DNA from: Gracilariopsis chorda
Lineage: Eukaryota; Rhodophyta; Florideophyceae; Gracilariales; Gracilariaceae
Direction: 5' to 3'
Assembly: GCA_003194525.1 (NCBI GenBank)
Contig: NBIV01000175.1
Span: 118,820-182,819, forward strand
Length of the DNA: 64,000 nucleotides
Within the stretch, counting starts at the first letter, position 1. The number at the start of each line of letters is the position of its first letter. The notes beneath the pieces were generated by a model. That model saw only the letters and a program-made list of their open reading frames with translations, was not told the DNA's origin and did no database searches. Below, one piece after another: positions 1 through 9,200 of this stretch. Made by a program: the position numbers and the translations under genes.

Positions 1-1441
1 GATGAGTGGTACCTGAGGTGGGAAAGGCAAGAGGTGATGAATGGCACCTGAGCTGGAGAAGACAAGAGGGGGGTTGGCCTTTAAAATGAGATAGCATCTC
101 ATGTTGACTCCGCCTCCTTTCGGCCTTTTCCACCTAGGGCACGGATGGGGGGGGAATGCCTGACACTACCAGTGCAACGAGTATCTTTATTGGAGCTATT
201 CTTGGAAGGTCACTGGTTGTTCTCCTTTCTCCAAACTTTGCGGTAGCAACGGCTTTTATGTGTACATCCGCACCCGTTTGCCCACAGTTTGTGGTACTTG
301 TCGATATTAATTTGACTCATTACTCGCACAAATACACGCAAACGTGCTATAACAATTTTTCTTTCGGCTTCTCTCTCTCTCTTGCCCTTTCGTCTTCTCC
401 GAAATCGAATTGTTGCAGGCGTCAAAGTTGTCGTAGTCCATATGGAACCACGATTCTAAATCGCCTTGCGCTGGATGCCTGCTATAGTGAGAGGAATCAT
501 TGCAATGTACTGGCGAGCCCCGCTAAGGGCACATGCAGTCCCCCCCGGCAAGGTGTGCCGACTGTGGGAGCTCACTACAAGTATCACTGGACACGCTCGC
601 ATCAGTGTCTGGCCGGACACTTCTGTAGCCCAGTCATCTCACACCGACCTTCCGAAAAGGCCAAAAAAAGTATATGAAGTTTCGCCGGATGAGGAAGCCA
701 AATGGATATGCGATTGGGTCTACTAGGGGAATGTAGCCGTCGAATAGATAATTCGCCTTCTACGTCTTCTAGAATGTTAGTACCGCTGCCTCGGAATCAG
801 AGGCACGTGTCCGTAAACACACACATACACACTTTGATGTTGAAGTCCAAAATGACCATTGCCAACTTTGTAGCCATTATTGTGAAGGGGTCCTCGGGGG
901 CCAAGTGGCGTGGCTGCAAGACTCCGCAGGCATTGCTGCACAGAGTAAGGACTCGAGAGTTGTAGGGTTGCGTGTTCTAACGTGGACTGGGAAGGGAAAG
1001 TCCGGAGAACGTTAAAGTAGACCGTTCCCATGAGGGAGAAGTATCCAGAGACCGATTGAAGAAGGAAAGAATGGCTGTGGGGCTCTCCCGGAGAGCCCCA
1101 CAGCCACGGAGAGGCTCTCCGTGTGGTTTCTCAAATTCCTTCAGCACTGACAATCCAGGCGGTGGTTTATATAGTGGTTATGCATCCAGCTTACCCTGGA
1201 TTTATCTAGGTGGAAAGACTCTAAATGATCAACGTCAGTGGACTATCGATAAGAATGGTCTGCCACTGTCTCTAGCAGATAGCAGCCAAGTGGTTGAAAA
1301 CCCACAGGGCGTAACAGTGATGAGGCAAAGATCTAACCCAGTTTGCAAGATAGATGAATTGCCGAAGTCGTTGCGACCACGGAGGTGAATAATTGATAGT
1401 CGTTATGAGTCCGCATTGAAAAGCTTCGACTGTCGAACAAC
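1..1441. other. no recognised gene
   Basis: I see no protein family, RNA gene or mobile-element end here. Open frames of up to about 170 codons exist on both strands but show no domain, no biased composition and no support from neighbours. The only marked structure is a pair of perfect hairpins at 1073-1123, annotated separately. Confidence 0.5.
1073..1123. repeat. twin perfect palindromes
   Basis: Two back-to-back perfect hairpins. The first has 16-bp arms (1073-1088 and 1090-1105) around a single central base. The second has 9-bp arms (105-113 and 115-123 of the same kilobase) around one base. Both share the core GGCTCTCCG or its complement, so the second looks like a partial copy of the first. 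Role unknown; a cruciform, a recombination scar or a small structured RNA are possible. Confidence 0.7.
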
Positions 1442-1672
1442 TTAGCACCCTCCGCCACAGCCTCCACCTCCGCCACAGCCTCCACCTCCGCCACAGCCTC
1501 CACCTCCGCCACAGCCTCCACCTCCGCCACCGCCATCGCCACCACCACACCCTCCATCACCTCCGCCTCCGTACGCATCCGAGCTCAAAACTGAAGTCCG
1601 TGTTTTCTTTTTCTTCGTTCCAGACGTCGTATGAGTAGCTTTCTTTTTCTCAACTTCGAAGCAGTTCCCCAT
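1442..1672 (-). CDS. possible N-acylated Gly/Cys-rich small protein
   Basis: A 76-residue frame in three parts: an MGNCF start, a Lys/Thr-rich middle (residues about 8-30), and a C-terminal half made almost only of Gly with regularly spaced Cys (repeats of five Gly and one Cys) that ends right at the stop. The start lies in a good eukaryotic context (CACCATGG). Gly2 and Cys4 would allow N-myristoylation and palmitoylation, though residue 6 is Glu rather than the preferred Ser/Thr. The Gly-Cys tail is encoded by an 18-bp minisatellite. The frame could therefore be a lucky opening through a repeat, because two other minus-strand frames stay open across it too. I do not recognise a family. The context and acylation-like start favour a real gene, but only moderately. 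Confidence 0.4.
   Translation of the reverse strand: MGNCFEVEKKKATHTTSGTKKKKTRTSVLSSDAYGGGGDGGCGGGDGGGGGGGCGGGGGCGGGGGCGGGGGCGGGC
1450..1521. repeat. 18-bp minisatellite, four perfect copies
   Basis: The unit ctccgccacagcctccac is repeated four times without a mismatch, followed to about 1570 by degenerate ctccgcc/accacc copies. On the minus strand each unit encodes Gly-Gly-Gly-Gly-Gly-Cys or a near variant, forming the tail of the small protein at 1442-1672. Confidence 0.9.
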
Positions 1673-2639
1673 GGTGAGTTGTTCTTGCGAATGGTCGGGT
1701 ATCGAGCGGGAAGAGCAAAGGGTGTGACGTTGCTGCCGAGAAAGAATCCGGGGCGAGATGTCGGTCTATTTCTACAAGAAAAAATCCACGCGTATCTTTG
1801 TTAGAGAGAGAGAGAGGCCTACACTTGCTGGCCTATCCAAGGGTACAGTTGGATGGCTTCTTGAATACTGTCTACGCCATCATATGCCAGTTACGACTTG
1901 GCTGTCCATACTGCCGGGCTACGATTGGTGCTGATGGAGAGCAAAAGGCTCGCACCATCCAATTAGGCAGGAGCAGCAACAAAGTTTACACAGGAGAACA
2001 ATGCTCTTCTCAGAACAATGTTATCTTCAGAGTTATCTTTGTTGCTGCTCCTGCCTAAGTGGATGATGATGGACGCGTATCATGCGCACACAAGAGCTTC
2101 ATAATAAGAAGATTGTTGCGGATATCTCGTCTTCTTCTTCTTCTCTCCACATTTCTAGAGGACAGACATGTACCGTTGTACTACATGAGTTTACTGGATG
2201 CATTTCCAAGAAGCTCAGGCCATATGAACCTCCTTTATGGCTTGTTTATGGATGAATAGAATTAGTTCGTCTCTCAAAAATGGATAACGAAGAGACAACT
2301 TTGAGTTTTGGTGTTTTCTGGAGACGCGCAGTGAAGTTTACGAATCTATTTGGCCCAACAGTTCGTACCCTTGGTAGATCAATTTGCGTCTTCTTCCACT
2401 GAAGTACAAAACGTGTTTTTCATATCTGTTTTGAATCAGGTCTGTTGTTGGTAATGGGGCTTTTGCATCATCTCTCAACATTTGCATGAGCATTTCAGTG
2501 TTTCTGAGGGTAGTTCATTTGTTTCTGCGAAGCAATACCCGTTGTACGCAAGAGTGAAGCCGAGGAGCAAAAGCTTCTATCGATCTACAAAAAAGTTATG
2601 GATAATACAGTCTTAAATGGAACGACCGGTTGTACGTTG
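1673..2639. other. no recognised gene; contains a long hairpin
   Basis: No coding frame with a recognisable domain. The stretch holds the 29-bp inverted repeat at 1956-2065, annotated separately. Confidence 0.5.
1956..2065. repeat. 29-bp inverted repeat (foldback, MITE or miRNA-precursor-like)
   Basis: The left arm 1956-1984 and right arm 2037-2065 are complementary over 29 bp with one mismatch. They include a perfect 22-bp stretch (1963-1984 with 2037-2058). The loop is about 52 nt. As RNA from either strand this would be a stable stem-loop of pre-miRNA size. As DNA it could be a tiny foldback or MITE remnant. I see no clear target duplication outside the arms. Confidence 0.75.
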
Positions 2640-3752
2640 TCAGTGCTCGTTTCCTTTGTTCCAGTGAATTAAGAAGCCAGCCCATTTTCTCTCCAACCTC
2701 AACGTCAAAGTGAGGATTACTGACCATGACACGCTCCGAGTCATACAACTGATACACCGGTCACCTCCCTTCGTCCGGATTCCGATGCTATCACTGCGCA
2801 AGTCCCTTTGCATCAAAGTACTTTGCATCTTATAGCTCGAAAGCTTCCGACAGGCTTCTCGAACCGTCTCACATTGTTTGCGAGCCTCTAAAATCCACTC
2901 CAGGTCAACTTCAATAACAGCTCTAGAACCGGGTGGCATGGAATCCATTCAAACATCTCAGCCAACCAATCGCTGCCTACATCTTGCACCCTTGCAGCTC
3001 GCAGCATGTCCAGATCAGCATTGGATATCGAATACACTGTAGCAAGTTGGTCTACCATTGTTTCCATTTCTACAATGTCTTTGTCTAGTCTCCCACCGTC
3101 TCGTCTAATCATGAGCTACGACCTCTGGGATATTGCCTCCCAGAGCCTCAGCTGTTGCGGCTGTTTTCTCCGCTTCTCGGAAAAGAGGTGGGTCGCTTCT
3201 GTGGAAAACGCTTGGCAGCGTCCCGACTTGCTACCATCATGCTCACTGTCCTTACACGCAGTGCATGTCCACGACACGCTGTGGTTTTGAAAGTGCACCA
3301 GTTCTAATCCTTCTCGAATCGTTATTCCTTTGGCGCTCAAGCACTCTCTCATCCACTTCTTCCTCTTTCCAGTCTACCGCCCACAATGCCAGGGTGCCAG
3401 TCCCACCCGCAGTTCTCCGTTGATCTCTTTGAAAGCCTTGCAACAACGGCTGATCGCACAACCCAAGCTTCTCATCAACTTCACTCCAGTTTGAAGTTGG
3501 TGCTCCATCTATCGACATTCATCCAGCTCTCTCACCTGTAGCGCAGTACTCCTCGATGAACTCTGCCAGCAGCTCCCGGTGCGAAGTCTGCGGAGTCCCG
3601 CAGTGCTCGAATACTTCAAATTTATAAGGATCACTACTTTTACGTTCAAGTTGAACGTATGATAACAGTAGTGATCCCGATACGGTTCGGTTCAACAATG
3701 TGACTTTAGCCAGCAGAGCGATTAAAACGGCAGAGAAGCGCAGCTCTGCCAA
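2640..3752 (-). pseudogene. decayed protein-coding gene, family unknown
   Basis: Successive minus-strand open pieces read as one broken protein. 3752-3252 is one frame with a single stop near 3519. 3352-2888 is the next frame, also with one stop, and 2948-2640 returns to the first frame. Each piece has protein-like composition (acidic/basic helical stretches, a Cys-x-x-Cys near 3270), and the pieces overlap where the frame changes, as expected for indels in one ancestral ORF. No family is recognised. A decayed transposon gene or a lost cellular gene are both possible. It lies divergently upstream of the CLC gene, so its 5' end may now serve as the CLC promoter region. Confidence 0.35.
3628..3677. 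repeat. nested 50-bp palindrome
   Basis: The outer arms GGATCACTACT (3628-3638) and its exact complement (3667-3677) enclose a second perfect palindrome of 9-bp arms around one G (3641-3659). It lies about 250 bp upstream of the CLC start codon and inside the decayed minus-strand frame. It could be a dyad regulatory site or a remnant of a foldback insertion. Confidence 0.7.
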
Positions 3753-3929
3753 CAGTTTTTGTACAGTAAAGAAAATTTTGATTCAAAATGGCTTCTTAGC
3801 TGGGCAACGGAGGGATGCATTGTCATACCTTTGTACTTTTGCCACCTCTCTCTGCTGCTGTGTCAGTGTGTCTTTCGTCCACCGCCTCTGCGCGGTCGTT
3901 TCCAAGACACACCGGCCCAGACGACATCG

Positions 3930-6035
3930 ATGATGCCCAAGTCCTCTCCGGTGCGCACCGCAGACCACGTTGACGAGGTCCACTTCGCATTCCTTGACGG
4001 CCACGCCCATGCCACCCCCACGCTACGCGGCGCGCAGAGCCCCGCCACACCGCCGGTGCAGCAGATTCAACACCTCGCTGGTACCTCCGCGCCCACCACC
4101 ATTATTCACCTCGCCCGACTCCTAGTTTTCCTCGTTCTTCTCGGAATCATTCCCTCTACCATTATCTTTCTCGTCGACATCTCTGTGCACAAGGTGTTCG
4201 ACCTTAGAGAATCAATTATCGAACTTGACATTCACTCCCCTCTAGCCGTCTTTCTCTTCGCCCTTACTGGCGTTGCATTATGTCTCGCCTCAACATTCGT
4301 CTGCCATCTCTGTTCTACAGAGGCGGAGGGTTCCGGAATTCCTGCTATGAAATCGCTCATGTCCGGTTTCTACGATAAGGTTAAGCCAGCCCTTTCATTG
4401 TGGGCGCTTCTTGCCAAAACCGTCGGTCTCGTATGCGCAATTGGCGGTGGTCTCCCCGTCGGATGGGAAGGTCCTAACGTCCATATTTCCTGTATCGTTG
4501 CCCACCATCTTTCGCGCCTTCCCCCGTTCCGAGCGCTGCGCAGGGATCGCGCCCTCCGTATGCAAATTATGGCCTGTGCATGTGCTGTTGGATTGGCATC
4601 CAGCTTCGGTACTCCCATCGGCGGCGTTCTATATGCTCTGGAAACCACTGCTTCATTCTACCTTGTCCCTACCTTCTGGAAGTGCGTACTTGCAACTCTG
4701 GCGGGCTCCTTCGTGTACGACATGCTCTACAAGACTCCCCTTGTCGAAGCCTTTGCCAACACTTCTTTCGGTGACACTCCATATCGCGGTCAGCTTCCCG
4801 CATTCATGCTTCTCGGCGCCCTTCTTGGTTTACTGGGTGCATTTTTCGTGCGATGTGTCCATACACTCTACCTACTGCGCAAGCGACGTTTACCGGGCAC
4901 CAATCGATATGTATTGCTGTTTGTCTTCGGCTTGGTCGCTGCGCTGTTACAGTACCCTCTTCCGAACTTTCGACTCGATCCCCGTCTGGCGATAAACGAC
5001 TTCTTCTCAGCTGAGAAAATGGATATGTTTTCACTGCCAGAGGTCGCCATACTCGTTCTTGTCAAGTTTCCACTTATAGTTATTTCCATTGGACTTCCTG
5101 TTCCGGCGGGTGTCTTTATTCCGTGCTTTTTGGTCGGTGCAGGCTTGGGCCGCTTGTACGGCGAACTTCTCAACCTTCTGTTCGGCCAGAACGTCGTGGC
5201 TGGCGGATACGCTGTTGTCGGAGCTGCTGCGTTTACCGCAGGCGTAACTCGAGCTCTCTCAGTAGCTGTTGTCATATTTGAAGTTACGGGACAGCTCAAA
5301 CATACAATGCCTACCCTCGCTGCCGTGCTCATTTCTGTTATCTTTGCGAACGGTATCAATCGCTCTTTGTACGACGCACTTATTATCATGAAACGCCTTC
5401 CGTACATGCCGCACATGCGCAGAGACAGAACTCCAGAGCAAAAGGTGCATCACATCATGAGGACGGACGTTATATCTCTGCCTGAGTTTTGCTCCTTAGT
5501 GCAGATTCGAGAAACATTGGACAAGTACCAAAGCTTCGACTCTTTTCCCATAGTTACGAAGGACGGATTGCTGCTTGGCAGTGTTCGCCGCAGAAGCTTA
5601 CTCAATTTGATCACGCGCGCAAACGCAAATATCCCGGCAGAAGCCCACACTGCAAAACCAATTGAACGCCATGCACAAGCCCCACAAGAATCAGAAGAGA
5701 GCCCTGACAAAGATTTATCAGTCCAAGAAGCCGACTTGTCAGTTATGGAGAGCGAAGATGAGCAAGCTCGAAAGCAACTAATACCCCAGGACCAACTTAC
5801 CATCAACCAGAGCTTTCGCACAAGATTGGAGCCCGATCTGAGCCCTCTGATTGTGACAGCCAATACATCATTGAGCCAGTTGCACTTCATGTTTGTTATG
5901 TTAATGCCAACACATGCTTATGTACTTATAGGCGGTGAGCTCCAGGGTATTGTAACTCGTGGTGACCTCGTTCAAAGCGGTGAACCTCCGAATTTGCCAT
6001 CGCACCCTCACCTTTCAGAATTAGCGCCCACATGA
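3930..6035 (+). CDS. CLC-family chloride channel/transporter
   Basis: Membrane protein of about 701 residues, two CBS domains included, that moves chloride across a plasma, vacuolar or plastid membrane. The CLC signatures are in order: GSGIP (about 134-138), the selectivity segment with gating glutamate GWEGPNVH (about 178-185, Glu near 180), FGTPIGGVLYALET (about 225-238), GLPVPAGVFIP (about 388-398) and the inner-gate Tyr of SLYDALI (about 480). Two CBS regions follow at about 508-560 and 640-690, separated by an acidic linker. The residue after the LE pair is Thr (about 238), where exchangers have the proton glutamate. CmCLC of the red alga Cyanidioschyzon is known to have Thr there. The first in-frame ATG is at 3930 (another follows at 3933). 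The frame is open further upstream but has no ATG there. No intron is visible. Confidence 0.93.
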   Translation: MMPKSSPVRTADHVDEVHFAFLDGHAHATPTLRGAQSPATPPVQQIQHLAGTSAPTTIIHLARLLVFLVLLGIIPSTIIFLVDISVHKVFDLRESIIELDIHSPLAVFLFALTGVALCLASTFVCHLCSTEAEGSGIPAMKSLMSGFYDKVKPALSLWALLAKTVGLVCAIGGGLPVGWEGPNVHISCIVAHHLSRLPPFRALRRDRALRMQIMACACAVGLASSFGTPIGGVLYALETTASFYLVPTFWKCVLATLAGSFVYDMLYKTPLVEAFANTSFGDTPYRGQLPAFMLLGALLGLLGAFFVRCVHTLYLLRKRRLPGTNRYVLLFVFGLVAALLQYPLPNFRLDPRLAINDFFSAEKMDMFSLPEVAILVLVKFPLIVISIGLPVPAGVFIPCFLVGAGLGRLYGELLNLLFGQNVVAGGYAVVGAAAFTAGVTRALSVAVVIFEVTGQLKHTMPTLAAVLISVIFANGINRSLYDALIIMKRLPYMPHMRRDRTPEQKVHHIMRTDVISLPEFCSLVQIRETLDKYQSFDSFPIVTKDGLLLGSVRRRSLLNLITRANANIPAEAHTAKPIERHAQAPQESEESPDKDLSVQEADLSVMESEDEQARKQLIPQDQLTINQSFRTRLEPDLSPLIVTANTSLSQLHFMFVMLMPTHAYVLIGGELQGIVTRGDLVQSGEPPNLPSHPHLSELAPT

Positions 6036-6292
6036 CTATCCGAGCCGTCTATGAACCCGTAACTGAATGTAATATTTCCCTCATGCTGTTTCGCAATCTA
6101 CTTGACAATCTGAACATCAAGGCTTCTTCACTAACAACTTAGCTCTTGTATTTATCCACTACCGTGAGTACCTGTGGCATGGGCCTACTCTACTACATGC
6201 TGTCTCGAATGAATTGCAGCTGTACATCCTTACCCTCGAGAAGGCCTTCTCGAGATTAGATATAGCCTCTAGTCCTCAAGATATTATTGCCA

Positions 6293-9200
6293 TTAACGAA
6301 GCCATTTGAAGAGCCCAGGATTAAACGAACCACTGCTAGCTTGGCTGCCATCATCAGAAATGAGGTTCACCATGGGTATCTCATCTTGTCCTGGGTCCCC
6401 ATGAGTATGTTCCGAGTAAGATCTTCGGCGATTATCAGCAGATCTTTGTGATGATCTGTTTGGTCGCTCACGGGTAACATTTTCGCGATCTTTGGTTATT
6501 GTCAACCTTGGAGTTGAAGGCCTGGAACGACTTCGAGCGGAAGCAGGCATATTGCCCTTAGGTTGTCTATTCAGGTGGGACACAACACCGCCTGTACGGT
6601 CCCTTGGCGTTCTTAAAGGTGAAAGTGATCCTTTAGGTCGACGTGGTGCACCATTTCCGTCCGCCGTTTCGTATTCTCTGGCGTTCCGGTGGGAGACAAA
6701 CCTGCTTCTAATACCGTTTGGATTATCACGGGTGAACGTCATTGGATTTGTACCTTTCTTCGCGCCATTACGGATTGCAGAACCCTTCTCTTTCTTCTTA
6801 TGCAGCGGTGTTTCAAGTTGAGGCGCGTCAGCGCTATATATCCTGGGTCTACGCCTTTTCGCAGGTAATGACACGCTTTCATCTCGCTCGTCAGAATCCA
6901 AGCGCGGGTTTTTGGATCGGAAATTCGTAGCTATTGGTGGTTCATCCTTGCATGGGGCCTCACTCCCTGGTTCTGCTGATGGTCCTTCGATATGTTCCTC
7001 GTGATCCGTTTCATTGTCTGAACCAAAGACTTCCTTCAGCCGCTTATTCCAATCGTTCGGCTTGTCTGGCGTCAAATTACCAGGGCTTATCCGATCAGGG
7101 CGGCTTGGTTCAATTGATCGACTTAACTCTCTCGACTTCATCGTATTACCTACTCGTGCACCTTCACTGCTCCTGATGTCGTGTTTCACGTCATTGCTTG
7201 AGTTCGCAAACTGAGCTTTCTCTAAAGTACCTCTGTCCCGGCGCCCTTGAATTTCTTGAGTTGCGGCATCACGGATATCTCCAGCTTTCTCTGTAACACC
7301 CCTGCGTGCTTGAACTTCTTCAGCTACGCCACCACGGATATACCCAACTTGTGTTCTTCTTCGGGGAAGATCGTCAAGTGAAATGGCATCTGCAGCTCGA
7401 GGTGCTACCCGCTTCAAAACGCCACGCCATATCGACAACCGTTGTCGTGGGGCTTGTTCGGCTTTGGAGACAACATGTTCAGGTTTCGAACGAAGTACCG
7501 CTTGACCATCGTCAGTCTTGCGATTACTAGTTCGGTGGATAGTGTTACCCGCCTGTAATCTCTGAAGCTTCACGGGAGGACTTTCCTCTCTCGGCTGAGA
7601 ACGGGTGGATACCTTTATCTTCCCCTTTGGCTCCATTTTGATTTCGCAAGGAAGGTCGTTGCTTTGCTGTCGCTCGTTAACCAACGCAACTGAGCTGCTA
7701 AGCTTATCGACTCCATTTGTTGAAGCTGTTTTCATGGCGGTAGGAGCATTCCGCTGCTTCGTGTTGTATCTCCGAGAGGATTTCTCATTCTTTGCTGGAA
7801 CAGCCCAATCCGGACCAGACTTATACTTGTAATCAAAAAACAGCTCTTCGTGTTTCCCAATGTCCCTCTTCGCATAGAGCCCTACCCTGATATCTCCCGC
7901 CACTCGCATCAGGCGTGCCTCACAGTTTGGATCGAAAGCATGGTTGCAAAAGCGGAGTTTGTTTCCTATACGAGTCGAATCCAATGCGAAATCGTCGGTG
8001 ATATTGAAAAGAAAAGAGTACTGAACTTCATCATACAGCTGACCTCGCCGGTCAGCGTGTTCTTGGTCAACAATTTCGCCCACATACTCTCCAATTACCT
8101 CATTCTTAGCTATACTGCTTGATGCAAATGCCCCCCATCCGTGTGTATCTGAATGCCCTACAACGATGCGTTTTCTCTTGCCCAGTAGTAATCCCACGTT
8201 CCGGCAGCTTTTTACATTGCGATCGCCTTTGCATTCATGACATGCGCGGCATAGATCTGGATCACACTCGCGTTTCCATGAATAACACACACATGCATTA
8301 GAAACGCATGCAACCGCTGATCTACAAGTGCAGCCTTTGAACGCGTTGACACAGTTCAGTCTTCTGTCTGCTCGGTCCCGATGAGCCCTTGTATGATTAC
8401 ATGCGCAATACTTTTCGCAGTTAACGCCGTTTTGAACACAAGGACAGCTCTTAGAACTGCATGGTCCGAAATGCTGGCACGGTTCGAAGTCTTTTCTCAA
8501 CCCACCTCTTAGTCCGCTTTCGTCCTCCATACGCATTTTTTGACGCTTGCTTTTTGAACAATCTACGCTGAACGACTTCCGCATACGACGGCGAGTCTTC
8601 AGACCGGATTCAGCGTGTCGAATACCTCCAAACACCTCAAACAAGTATCCGATTCGGCAGCATGTAACATTGAGGTCAGCATAGTATGGGGTTAACAAGG
8701 TCTTACAGGCGCTCGAAACTCGACAAGGGTCAGCGCCGAAAATGTGACACAATTCCTGAATTACAACCCGCACATCTTCTGCTTTCTTTGCGTTTTTTGC
8801 ATGAAACCTCCACCAGGAAGTGCATTCATGAACATGTTGGTTGATGTGCCAGCATTTGCCTTGAGCTCTGTCGTCGCAATTTCTTTCTATGTTTGTAGAC
8901 AGCTGCCGGGTAGCTGAATCCTTTCGAGTTTTGTCAGGAATAGGTCTGCTAGGCTTCGCTGTCTGATTACCATGCAGGAAACAGTTGTATGTATAACATT
9001 GTCGGCAGATAAAAAAAGGAATCGAATCACCGTTTAAGCTCTCCGTGGGCGTGGGCTTCAGGGAGCCGTCAAGAATGCGAAGCATTTCTGACCTATAAGC
9101 CGTTCTAATATGCTTTTCTCTATCCGCTTCCTCATACTTTTCTTCCCTGTATTGTACATTCTGGAAGCACCTGAGCACTTCCTCAGCAGAAGTCAAGCCG

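Noticed and set aside
156-677. 173-codon plus-strand frame
   Set aside because: Random-looking composition, Cys- and Ser-rich without pattern; no homology or context.
4370-5890. Long minus-strand frames within CLC
   Set aside because: Shadow frames of a well-supported gene; no recognisable protein.
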